Shown here: piece by piece, positions 50,830 to 58,565 of the stretch
How positions within the stretch are numbered: the first letter of the stretch is position 1
Layout: the number at the start of each line of letters is the position of its first letter
NCBI RefSeq assembly: GCF_033095865.1
Contig: NZ_AP019365.1
Location: forward strand, 4,065,501 to 4,129,500
Source of the DNA: Pseudomonas sp. KU43P
Lineage (GTDB): Bacteria > Pseudomonadota > Gammaproteobacteria > Pseudomonadales > Pseudomonadaceae
Direction: 5' to 3'
DNA length: 64,000 nt
Program-made: the position numbers and the translations under genes
The notes under the pieces: model-generated
Told to the model about the DNA's origin: nothing
Databases searched by the model: none
Seen by the model: the letters and a program-made list of their open reading frames with translations, nothing else

Positions 50830-52758
50830 ATGCGCAGCCGCCTGCTACAGATTGCCTCCTGCCTGCTGCTCACCGCCGCTACCGCCAACGTGGCGCAGGC
50901 CACCGACCTCACCCTGCAGCGCCAGTACTATGACGAGGCCAAGCGTGCGCTCGCCAAAGGCGACAAAGGGCCTTACCTGCGTTATACCCAAGCCCTGCGC
51001 GATTACCCGCTGACGCCCTATCTGGCCTATGACGAACTCACCGCCCGCCTGAAAAGCGCCAGCAACGAGGAAATCGAAGGTTTCCTTGCAAAGCACGGCG
51101 ACCTGCCCCAGGCCAACTGGATGAAACTGCGCTGGTTGCGCTGGCTGGCCGAGCGTGGCGAGTGGGACACCTTCGTCAAGTACTACGACCCCAAGCTCAA
51201 CTTCACCGAACTGGATTGCCTCAATGGCCAGTACCAGCTGAGCCACGGCAAACGCGCCGAAGGCTACGCCAGCGCGGAGAAGCTGTGGAACGTGGGCAAG
51301 TCGCAACCCGCTGCCTGTGACACCCTGTTTGGCATGTGGGCCGCCGAAGGTCAACTGACCGAGGCCAAGCGCTGGAACCGCGCCAAGTTGGCAGCCCAGG
51401 CGCGCAACTACAGCCTGGCCAGCAGCCTGGTTCAAGGCCTTACCACCCTTGGCCAACAGGGTCGCCTGCTGATCGATGTGGCGCAGAAACCCGAGCTGCT
51501 CAACCAACCGTCGCGCTTCACTCCGGCCAACGAGGCCATGTCCGATGTGGTCAGCCTCGGCCTGCGACGCCTGGCCCGCCAGGATCCTGACCGGGCCATG
51601 GCCTTGCTCGACGATTATGCCCAGCGCATGCACTTCTCCCGCGACGAAAAGGTCGCCATCGCCCGCGAGATCGGCCTGACCCTGGCACGCCGCTACGACC
51701 CTCGGGCCCTCGACCTGATGACCCGCTACGACCCGGAACTGCGCGACAACACCGTCAGCGAGTGGCGCCTGCGCCTGTTGCTGCGCCTGGGTCGCTGGGA
51801 AGACGCCTACGAGCTGACCAGGCGTCTCCCGCAGGACCTGGCCACCAGCAACCGGTGGAAGTACTGGCAAGCACGCAGCCTGGAATTGGCCCAGCCGAAC
51901 AACCCGCAGATTTCGCAGCTCTACAGAAATGTGGCGCGCGAACGTGACTTCTACGGCTTTCTCGCCGCCGACCGGGCGCAGACACCGTATCAGTTGAACA
52001 ACAAACCGCTGGTGCTGAGCCCGGCCCTGGTCAACAAGGTGCGCAATACCCCCGGCGTCCAGCGCGCCCTGGAGTTCCATGCTCGCGGGCAGATCGTCGA
52101 GGGCCGCCGCGAGTGGTATCACGTCAGCCGCCACTTCACCCGTGACGAGATGGTCGCCCAGGCGCGCCTGGCCTACGACCTGCGCTGGTACTTCCCGGCC
52201 ATTCGCACCATCAGCCAGGCGCAGTACTGGGACGACCTGGACATCCGCTTCCCGATGGCCCATCGCGATACTCTGGTGCGCGAAGCCAAGGTGCGCGGCC
52301 TGCATTCGAGCTGGGTGTTCGCCATCACCCGGCAAGAAAGCGCCTTCATGGAGGATGCACGTTCCAGCGTCGGTGCCAGCGGCCTGATGCAGCTGATGCC
52401 GGCCACGGCCAAGGAAACCGCTCGCAAGTTCAGCATTCCACTGGCGTCGCCACAGCAGGTGTTCAACCCGGACAAGAACATTCAGTTGGGCGCAGCCTAC
52501 CTGAGCCAGGTGCACAGCCAGTTCAACGGCAACCGGGTACTGGCGTCGGCGGCGTACAACGCAGGGCCTGGCCGGGTACGTCAGTGGCTCAAGGGTGCCA
52601 AGCACCTGAGCTTCGACGTGTGGGTAGAGTCGATCCCGTTCGACGAGACGCGCCAGTATGTGCAGAACGTGCTGTCGTACTCGGTGATCTATGGGCAGAA
52701 GCTCAATGCGCCGCAACCGCTGGTGGATTGGCATGAGCGGTATTTTGATGACATGTAG
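50830..52758 (+). CDS. slt: soluble lytic murein transglycosylase Slt
   Basis: A 642-residue periplasmic enzyme that cleaves peptidoglycan glycan strands to 1,6-anhydro products. The signal peptide (residues 1-24: MRSRLLQIASCLLLTAATAN) is followed by a long alpha-helical U-domain (about 30-450), a linker domain and a C-terminal lysozyme-like domain: FAITRQESAFMEDARSSVGA with the catalytic Glu, SGLMQLMPATAKETARKF, and AAYNAGPGRVRQWL. I chose the ATG at 50830 because it begins the signal directly; an in-frame ATG at 50806 adds eight residues. It is divergent from uup. Confidence 0.95.
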   Translation: MRSRLLQIASCLLLTAATANVAQATDLTLQRQYYDEAKRALAKGDKGPYLRYTQALRDYPLTPYLAYDELTARLKSASNEEIEGFLAKHGDLPQANWMKLRWLRWLAERGEWDTFVKYYDPKLNFTELDCLNGQYQLSHGKRAEGYASAEKLWNVGKSQPAACDTLFGMWAAEGQLTEAKRWNRAKLAAQARNYSLASSLVQGLTTLGQQGRLLIDVAQKPELLNQPSRFTPANEAMSDVVSLGLRRLARQDPDRAMALLDDYAQRMHFSRDEKVAIAREIGLTLARRYDPRALDLMTRYDPELRDNTVSEWRLRLLLRLGRWEDAYELTRRLPQDLATSNRWKYWQARSLELAQPNNPQISQLYRNVARERDFYGFLAADRAQTPYQLNNKPLVLSPALVNKVRNTPGVQRALEFHARGQIVEGRREWYHVSRHFTRDEMVAQARLAYDLRWYFPAIRTISQAQYWDDLDIRFPMAHRDTLVREAKVRGLHSSWVFAITRQESAFMEDARSSVGASGLMQLMPATAKETARKFSIPLASPQQVFNPDKNIQLGAAYLSQVHSQFNGNRVLASAAYNAGPGRVRQWLKGAKHLSFDVWVESIPFDETRQYVQNVLSYSVIYGQKLNAPQPLVDWHERYFDDM

Positions 52759-52778
52759 GGATTGCTGAGTCAGCACTG

Positions 52779-52806
52779 CCCTATCGCGGATTCATCCGCG
52801 ATAGGG
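52779..52806. terminator. hairpin between slt and MOSC gene
   Basis: A perfect 12-bp stem CCCTATCGCGGA / TCCGCGATAGGG with a TTCA loop lies between the two convergent genes. It resembles a shortened REP and has no T tract. Confidence 0.6.
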
Positions 52807-52816
52807 CCGGCACTCA

Positions 52817-53620
52817 CTATTCCAGCACTTCGACTTCCATCCCCACTTCCAGCCAGCCACCCCCATCCACGGCCAGGTTCTGCCCGAACAGGATGTCCCC
52901 TTCTTTCTCCCGGAAGGTTTTCAAGGTAGTTAGCGGCTCGCGGTCCGCGCTGCGCTCCCCGGTCGCCGGATCGAGCGTGGTGAAGATGCACCGCACACTC
53001 GGCTTGAGCACGCGAAATTCCAGCTCGCCAATGCGAATCCGCTTCCAGCTATCCTCGGCAAAAGGCTCAGCGCCTTGCACCACCAGATTCGGCCGAAAGC
53101 GCAGCATTTCCATGGGCCGACCAATACGCCGGCTCAAGTCATCCAGCGAGCCTTGGCCTATCAGCAATAAAGGGAAACCATCGGGAAACGCCGCACGGTC
53201 ACTGTTCAGGCCGTAACCGTTGGGCAGATAGCGCGCCCGCTGCTCAGGGCAGTGGACCAGGCGCACCGATTTGCCGAGCAACTGCGACAACCAGGTTGCC
53301 GCTTCGTCGCCCGCGTCCGGCACACGCAAGGTGTCACGCCAGATGGTCACCCCCCGCAGGCTGTCATCGGCAGCAGGTACCGCCACCTGCAGCGGCGCCT
53401 GCCCCGGTGCTTCCAGCAGCAGTGCTCCGCCCTCGCCTTCGCAGGCCTTCAGCTGCCCAAGCAGCGGCCAAGCACGCTGGGTGAGGAAGCGTCCGTTTTC
53501 TTCCTCGACCACCATCCAGCGTCGATCGCCCTGCAATCCCAGCAGCCCCACCGGCGAGCGCTGCAGGCTTTGCGCCTGCCCCGACTTCACCGGGTATCGA
53601 TACAACTCACTCAGAAACAT
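52817..53620 (-). CDS. MOSC domain protein (YcbX-like)
   Basis: A 267-residue protein with an N-terminal MOSC beta-barrel (FLSELYRYPVKSGQAQSLQR, GDRRWMVVEEENGRFLTQR) and a C-terminal MOSC domain (RFRPNLVVQGAEPFAEDSWK, CIFTTLDPATGERS, containing the Cys expected to bind molybdenum cofactor). E. coli YcbX reduces N-hydroxylated bases; a similar role is plausible. The ATG at 53620 is chosen because the conserved barrel starts immediately. It lacks the C-terminal ferredoxin domain that some relatives carry. moeA and moaB of cofactor synthesis lie 8 kb away, but no direct link is shown. Confidence 0.88.
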   Translation of the reverse strand: MFLSELYRYPVKSGQAQSLQRSPVGLLGLQGDRRWMVVEEENGRFLTQRAWPLLGQLKACEGEGGALLLEAPGQAPLQVAVPAADDSLRGVTIWRDTLRVPDAGDEAATWLSQLLGKSVRLVHCPEQRARYLPNGYGLNSDRAAFPDGFPLLLIGQGSLDDLSRRIGRPMEMLRFRPNLVVQGAEPFAEDSWKRIRIGELEFRVLKPSVRCIFTTLDPATGERSADREPLTTLKTFREKEGDILFGQNLAVDGGGWLEVGMEVEVLE

Positions 53621-53677
53621 CCTTGCCTGCCTCGTGCCGTGCCAAAAGGCCAAGCTTATACCTGGCAGGCCCAAGGA

Positions 53678-54613
53678 TCACGCAGTGGCCGCATCCAGCA
53701 ACAGGCGTTGCTTGACCACATCAACAAGGCGATCAGGCTGGAACTTGGACAGGAAATTGTCGCAACCCACCTTTTTCACCATCGACTCGTTGAAACTGCC
53801 CGACAACGAGGTGTGGAGCACCACGTACAACTTGCGCAGGCGTGCGTCGCTGCGGATTTCGGTAGTCAGCCGGTAACCGTCCATCTCCGGCATCTCTGCA
53901 TCGGTGAACACCATCAGCAGTTTTTCACACACATCCTCGCCCGCATCGGCCCAGGCCTTGAGCATGCGCAAGGCCTTCAGGCCATCGCTGGCCACATGCA
54001 GTTTCACCCCCAGTTGCGACAGGGTGTCACGCAGTTGCGCCAGCGCCACGCTGGAATCGTCCACCAGCAGCACTTCACGGCCACGGGCGCGGGCCAGCAC
54101 CGGGTCGGCGAGCTTGTCACCGGAAACCCTGGCGTTGTACGGGACGATTTCGGCCAGCACTTTCTCCACGTCGATCACTTCCACCAACTGCTCATCCACC
54201 TTGGTAATGGCCGTCAGGTAATGCTGGCGGCCAGCACTGGAGGGCGGCGGCATGATGGCTTCCCAGTTCATGTTGACGATGCGGTCGACCCCGCCGACCA
54301 GGAAGGCCTGTACCGAACGGTTGTATTCAGTGACGATGATGGTGCTGTCCGGCCCCGGCTGCAGCGGCCGCATGCCGATCGCCTGGGACAGGTCGATCAC
54401 CGGCAAGGTCTGCCCGCGCAGGTTGACCACACCGCAGACGAACGCATGGCGCTGGGGCATCAAGGTCAATTTGGGCAGTTGCAGTACCTCCTGCACCTTG
54501 AACACGTTGATCGCGAACAGCTGGCGACCGGCCAGGCGAAACATGAGAATTTCCAGGCGGTTCTCACCCACCAGTTGCGTGCGTTGGTCTACCGTGTCGA
54601 GAATGCCTGCCAT
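53678..54613 (-). CDS. cheV: chemotaxis coupling protein CheV
   Basis: A 311-residue hybrid of a CheW-like domain (about 15-160; LEILMFRLAGRQLFAINVFK, MPQRHAFVCGVVNLRGQTLP) and a receiver domain (about 180-305; VLLVDDSSVALAQLRDTL, phospho-acceptor Asp in LMVFTDAEMPEMDGYRL, Lys in NFLSKFQPDRLV). It couples chemoreceptors to CheA and may buffer phosphoryl flow. A FliA-type promoter lies 48 bp upstream (54661-54687), tying expression to the flagellar class IV regulon. The other chemotaxis genes are not nearby. Confidence 0.95.
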   Translation of the reverse strand: MAGILDTVDQRTQLVGENRLEILMFRLAGRQLFAINVFKVQEVLQLPKLTLMPQRHAFVCGVVNLRGQTLPVIDLSQAIGMRPLQPGPDSTIIVTEYNRSVQAFLVGGVDRIVNMNWEAIMPPPSSAGRQHYLTAITKVDEQLVEVIDVEKVLAEIVPYNARVSGDKLADPVLARARGREVLLVDDSSVALAQLRDTLSQLGVKLHVASDGLKALRMLKAWADAGEDVCEKLLMVFTDAEMPEMDGYRLTTEIRSDARLRKLYVVLHTSLSGSFNESMVKKVGCDNFLSKFQPDRLVDVVKQRLLLDAATA

Positions 54614-54965
54614 TGGAAAACCCCCGGGGCTGAGTGGGAAAAGGTGAATTCATTCACTCTTTATCGGCGGCTTGGGGCACAGCTTGACCCTTGTAATAAA
54701 ATGCCGCACAGGCAATTGATATCACATTACCATCATGCTTTACTGCGGACATCGCCACCTTGGATCCATTCACGCGCCCAACAGTCGCACCCTAGGCAGC
54801 CATCAGGGAAACCCCTAGTGGCAATCGGGTGCAACCTGATGTTCGCGATATCCTTTAGCCATTAATGTGACGCCATTCTCACTGCATGAATGGAGTCAGG
54901 CTTTTGCTAGCGATCGACATGGCGTGCCCATCCCTTGCTCCTGCCCTACGCGCCGGAGTGTCATG
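54614..54965. other. intergenic region between cheV and HPt-like gene
   Basis: About 350 bp, divergent. It contains the FliA promoter of cheV at 54661-54687. The remainder is AT-richer and should hold the promoter of the rightward gene; no other feature was recognised. Confidence 0.6.
54661..54687 (-). promoter_or_regulatory. FliA (sigma28) promoter of cheV
   Basis: On the minus strand TCAA (54687-54684), 15 bp, then GCCGATAA (54668-54661). This matches TAAA-N15-GCCGATAA with one mismatch in the -35 box and a perfect -10. The -10 lies 48 bp before the cheV start. Confidence 0.85.
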
Positions 54966-55478
54966 ATGGACAACACCGTCTTCCCCAACAGCGCCCTGCA
55001 GGAGTTCCTGCTGGATGCGCAGGTCTTGTTGACCCAGACCCAGGAATGCCTGCAGCACCTGGAACTGATCACCAATGACCCGGACGCTTGTCATTGCCTG
55101 CACAATACCCTCGACACGCTCGCACGACGCGCCAGCGGCCTGAACCTGCACGAAGTTGCCCACTACGCCACTGCCCTGCAGCAGCTGCTTGCCCCGGCCT
55201 GCCAGCAACTGCACCTGCACAGCGAAGCATTGCCTGCGCTGGATGCCTGCCTGACACTGCTGGCCTGGCAACTGGAGCTGGTGGATATGCGCACTGGTCG
55301 GCTTGCCCTCGATAGCAGTGAGCAAGCAGCACTGTTGAGTGATCTCGCGAATGCGCTGGGCAGTTCCGTGCCGCAAACGTGTGCGCCCTGCGATGAAATG
55401 GGCAGCAGCTGCCTCCATTCGCACACCCCGTCAGTCAGCCATTGGAATGCACTAGCGAGCGCACCACGGGGCAACTAA
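54966..55478 (+). CDS. HPt-like protein with Asp at the phospho-His position
   Basis: A 170-residue helical protein. Residues about 10-75 resemble a histidine phosphotransfer domain: in HCLHNTLDTLARRASGLNLH the pattern H-T-L-K-G-S-A of true HPt proteins appears as D50-T-L-A-R-R-A, followed by the usual GL-x-L-HEVAHYATALQQLL. The phosphorylatable His is therefore Asp, so phosphotransfer is unlikely and a docking role is possible. The C-terminus (CAPCDEMGSSCLHSH) is Cys/His-rich. ATG 54966 has GGAG seven bases upstream; ATG 54963 is next to it. It lies between cheV and a NarX-type two-component pair. The family assignment is my inference from pattern alone. Confidence 0.6.
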   Translation: MDNTVFPNSALQEFLLDAQVLLTQTQECLQHLELITNDPDACHCLHNTLDTLARRASGLNLHEVAHYATALQQLLAPACQQLHLHSEALPALDACLTLLAWQLELVDMRTGRLALDSSEQAALLSDLANALGSSVPQTCAPCDEMGSSCLHSHTPSVSHWNALASAPRGN

Positions 55479-55801
55479 GGACATAGTCCGGTGCCACCTC
55501 AACGCGAACTTGCACGATGTTATGCGTTCACCGGCCGCGCCTGTGACCTGAAGCAACACCAAAGTTGAACTGGGCAATTCAGAGAAATACAGCAATAGTG
55601 GCACACCGCCACTTATCACCTCAGGCAATACCCCGAGATCAGCCCGTAAACCCTGAGGTTTCAAAGCATTACCCGGTCGCGACCTGAACAGTCCGAAGTG
55701 ATACCATGCGCACTAACAAACACCGGCCACCCGTATGTGAATTGCTTTCAACGCGCATTCGCCAATTATTGAAAGCTCGACGCCAAAGCCTCTGGTAAAC
55801 C
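55479..55801. other. intergenic region before the two-component pair
   Basis: About 320 bp with no supported gene. It contains a short hairpin AGTGGC-ACACC-GCCACT at 55597-55613 and a wider dyad CCTCAGG (55619-55625) / CCTGAGG (55651-55657), which may end the preceding transcript. The promoter of the kinase gene should lie to its right. Confidence 0.5.
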
Positions 55802-56734
55802 ATGTGCAAGGCCTCCATCAGCAAGACTTCTGTGGCTTCCCTACCTATGTTCCCACGCTTGAAGATCCCTCTGCGTCGCTGTTCTCGCGCCACCTTGCTG
55901 CGCTGGGCTACGGCGTTGCTGTGCGTGGTGTCGCTGGTCGCCAACCTGTCGCTGCTGGCCGCGCAGGCCCTGCCCATCGGCCTGCTGTTGCTGCAGTTGG
56001 TTGCCACCCTCGGCGTGTGCTGGCACCTGGGCCACGGTGCCAGGTCTATCAGCATGCGCCCTGCGGAGCTGGCCGACCGCATGCTCAAGGTGCAGGAGAG
56101 CGAACGCCAGCACCTGAGCCGGGAGCTGCATGATGACATCGGCCAGTTGCTGACTGCCGCAAAACTGCAGCTCGATTGGTTGCAACGGCGTGTGCCCGGT
56201 GAATTGCAAGCGCACTGCGGCAGCTTGCGCAGCACCCTGGAAGACTCCTTGAGCAAAGTGCGCGACGTGTCTGCCATTCTCAATCCACGGCAACTGGCCA
56301 GCCTTGGCCTGGAAGCCAGCCTGCGGGCGCACCTGGTACGCACCCTGGCAAACAGCGATGTGCACTGGAGCCTGGAGTGCCATCAGCGCCTGGGCGGTGT
56401 GACCGAGGAAGTAGCCATGGCCGCGTTCCGCATCACCCAAGAAGCCGTGACCAACATGTTGCGCCATGCCCAGGCACGCAACCTGACCGTGCGCCTGCAG
56501 CGCAGCCCCAATGGGCTGGCCTTGTCGATCCAGGACGACGGCCTGGGCTTCATCCCCGCCGCCAACCCTGCAGAGGCCGGCCAGCGCGGCATGGCCGGCA
56601 TGCAGGAACGCGCCACCGCGCTCAAGGGCAGCCTGGAGATCACCAGCCAGCTTGGCCTGGGCACGCGCATCGACGCCTTGTTCCCGTGGCCACCTCGCAC
56701 CCATGAACGCGCCAGGACTCCCCATTCGCCATGA
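55802..56734 (+). CDS. NarX-type (HisKA_3) sensor histidine kinase
   Basis: A 310-residue kinase with two closely spaced membrane helices (about 34-54 and 56-75) and almost no periplasmic part. A dimerisation/phosphoacceptor helix follows: VQESERQHLSRELHDDIGQL with His110. The ATPase domain reads AFRITQEAVTNMLRHAQARN, LSIQDDGLGF and GQRGMAGMQERATALKGSL. The lack of a sensor domain suggests it responds to the membrane or to a partner. ATG 55802 is used; ATG 55847 (MFPRLKIPL) is an alternative and neither has a good ribosome binding site. The stop overlaps the downstream regulator start by 4 bp. Confidence 0.87.
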   Translation: MCKASISKTSVASLPMFPRLKIPLRRCSRATLLRWATALLCVVSLVANLSLLAAQALPIGLLLLQLVATLGVCWHLGHGARSISMRPAELADRMLKVQESERQHLSRELHDDIGQLLTAAKLQLDWLQRRVPGELQAHCGSLRSTLEDSLSKVRDVSAILNPRQLASLGLEASLRAHLVRTLANSDVHWSLECHQRLGGVTEEVAMAAFRITQEAVTNMLRHAQARNLTVRLQRSPNGLALSIQDDGLGFIPAANPAEAGQRGMAGMQERATALKGSLEITSQLGLGTRIDALFPWPPRTHERARTPHSP

Positions 56735-57390
56735 CCTGTAGATTGCTGCTGGTGGATGACCACTCGCTGATCCGCGCCGGGGTACGCGCCCTGGTTTCCG
56801 ATATCCCTGGTTATACCGTTGTCGGCGAGGCAGACGACGGCGATCAGTTGCTCGAGCAAGCTCAGCAGCTGGCACCCGATATCGTCTTGCTGGACATTTC
56901 CATGCGCTCGACCAGCGGCCTGGACGCCCTCACCCTGCTGCGCGCCTCGGGCAACACCTGCAAGGTGCTGATCCTGTCCATGCACACCGACCCGGACCTG
57001 ATCATGCGCGCACTGGAAAGCGGTGCCCACGGCTACCTGCTCAAGGACGCCACCGCCACCGAACTGGAACAGGCGCTGACGGCATTGCGCGGCGGTGAGC
57101 GCTACCTCAGCCCGGCAATTGCTCATACCGTGATCAACCAAGCGCTGATGCGCGCACAGCACGGCAAGCAGGCCCCAGCCGACCGACACAACCTGACCGC
57201 GCGGCAACTTGAGATCCTGCGCCTGATCGTTCGCGGCAAGTCGACGCGCGAGATCGCCAGCGGCCTTGGCCTGTCGATCAAGACCGTGGAGACCCACCGC
57301 TCGCAAATCATGAAACGCCTGCATATCTACGACGTGGCAGGCCTGGTGCTGTTTGCCGTGCGCGAGAAGATCATCAGCCTGGACGACTGA
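56731..57390 (+). CDS. NarL/LuxR-type response regulator
   Basis: A 219-residue regulator: receiver domain (VDDHSLIRAGVRALVSDIPG, phospho-acceptor Asp55 in IVLLDISMRS, Lys in GYLLKDATATEL) and a LuxR-type HTH (LTARQLEILRLIVRGKSTRE, IASGLGLSIKTVETHRSQIM). It is translationally coupled to the kinase by ATGA. Targets are unknown; no strong candidate is adjacent except the HPt-like gene upstream. Its last 17 bases overlap the 3' end of the convergent lipid kinase gene. Confidence 0.92.
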   Translation: MTCRLLLVDDHSLIRAGVRALVSDIPGYTVVGEADDGDQLLEQAQQLAPDIVLLDISMRSTSGLDALTLLRASGNTCKVLILSMHTDPDLIMRALESGAHGYLLKDATATELEQALTALRGGERYLSPAIAHTVINQALMRAQHGKQAPADRHNLTARQLEILRLIVRGKSTREIASGLGLSIKTVETHRSQIMKRLHIYDVAGLVLFAVREKIISLDD

Positions 57391-58261
57391 GCAACGGCGA
57401 GTCCCCCGGCAAATGCAGGCGCAAGGCTGCAGGGCAGGCCTCGAAGCGCAGGCTGTCGGCTTGCAGCGGCTCGCCATCGAGGTTGATGTCCAGGCCTTGC
57501 GAACACTTGACCTCGACCCATGGCAAACGAGCCCGTACGAAAAGCCCTTCCCCCGCCAATAGCTCGCGCAATGCCCCGACCATTTCCTGGGGGGCCGGCA
57601 AGATGGCCACGTCGAGCAGACCGTCGTCCACCTGCGCTTGCGGGCACAACTCCTGCCCACCACCGGCCTGGCGACCATTGCCGATGCCCAACGCCAGCAA
57701 CTCGCCCTGCCACTGAAAACCCGGCCCGCTCACTTCCACCGAGGCGGCCTGAAGCTCACTGAACCGCGACAGGCCAGTGAACAGATAGGCGGCCGCGCCC
57801 AGCACTTTTTTCAAGTCTTCCGAAGTGCTGGCGGTGACCTGGCTGCCGAAGCCGCCCGTAGCCATGTTGAGGAACCATTGATCACCCACGCGTCCCAGGT
57901 CGATCGGCCGGGGCGGCTGCTCAAGCAACGCCAGGGCTTCGCCAGGCAGCAATGAAACGCCGGCGGCCTTGGCAAAATCGTTGGCGGTACCCAACGGCAG
58001 CAAGGCAAGGCTGACATCGGTAGCCGCCTGCCCCATGGCTTCAGCCACATCGCGCAAGGTGCCATCACCGCCGCCAGCGACCACATGGGTATAGCCTCCC
58101 GTCAGCGCCTCACGCACCAGGCGCTGGGCATCACCACCTTCCCAGGTCACCCGTACGTCCAGTGTCCAGCCCCGCTCGCGCAAGGCTGACACGGCCTGGC
58201 GCACCTCTTCGTTCATCGCCTGCTTGCCATGCAGAATCAACATCGCCTTGCGCGTTTGCAT
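57374..58261 (-). CDS. yegS: YegS/DAGK-type lipid kinase
   Basis: A 295-residue kinase of the diacylglycerol-kinase catalytic family. MLILHGKQAMNEEVRQAVSA starts the domain, VVAGGGDGTLRDVAEAM is the nucleotide-binding GGDGT motif, and LPLGTANDFAKAAGVSL is the second signature, followed by LGRVGDQWFLNMATGGFGS. It probably phosphorylates a lipid such as phosphatidylglycerol. ATG 58261 is chosen since the conserved fold starts there. It converges on the response regulator gene with a 17-bp overlap. Confidence 0.92.
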   Translation of the reverse strand: MQTRKAMLILHGKQAMNEEVRQAVSALRERGWTLDVRVTWEGGDAQRLVREALTGGYTHVVAGGGDGTLRDVAEAMGQAATDVSLALLPLGTANDFAKAAGVSLLPGEALALLEQPPRPIDLGRVGDQWFLNMATGGFGSQVTASTSEDLKKVLGAAAYLFTGLSRFSELQAASVEVSGPGFQWQGELLALGIGNGRQAGGGQELCPQAQVDDGLLDVAILPAPQEMVGALRELLAGEGLFVRARLPWVEVKCSQGLDINLDGEPLQADSLRFEACPAALRLHLPGDSPLLSRPG

Positions 58262-58565
58262 TGCGCCTCTCCGTGGGGCTGTCAGTCCAGATCTCGACCA
58301 CAACCACGGGCAGAATGCTGCACACCTGCCGCAAATTCGCCAACGACACGAGGCTCCTCGAAGCAGAAAACGAACAGAAAATAGACAGATTCACACAAAC
58401 ATCATTGAAAGCGCCTTCCATTGAGCGCATGATCGACAAAATTTTGGCCTTCATGGATGATGCCGCAGTGAAAAGTCGGTTTTTTGACTTTATCGCCAGA
58501 ACCCTGACAGGTCGCACGTTCCCCTTCATCGCGTCCACTGCGACGCCCTGATACGAGGCTGTGAA
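58262..58565. other. AT-rich intergenic region before GDP-mannose gene
   Basis: About 300 bp between divergent yegS and the GDP-mannose enzyme gene. The stretch 58370-58500 is much more AT-rich than the surroundings. Open frames exist on both strands but have no ribosome binding site or recognisable domain, so I do not call a gene. It should contain the promoter of the sugar-nucleotide gene. Confidence 0.5.

Noticed and set aside
50845..52776. 643-codon minus-strand open frame opposite slt
   Set aside because: Antisense shadow; slt has a signal peptide and catalytic motifs along its full length.
55597..55657. Possible small RNA in the region before the histidine kinase gene
   Set aside because: Only short weak hairpins are visible, with no promoter-terminator pair that would define a transcript.
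58162..58551. Open frame of 129 codons before the GDP-mannose gene
   Set aside because: It begins antisense inside yegS, has no ribosome binding site and no recognisable domain.
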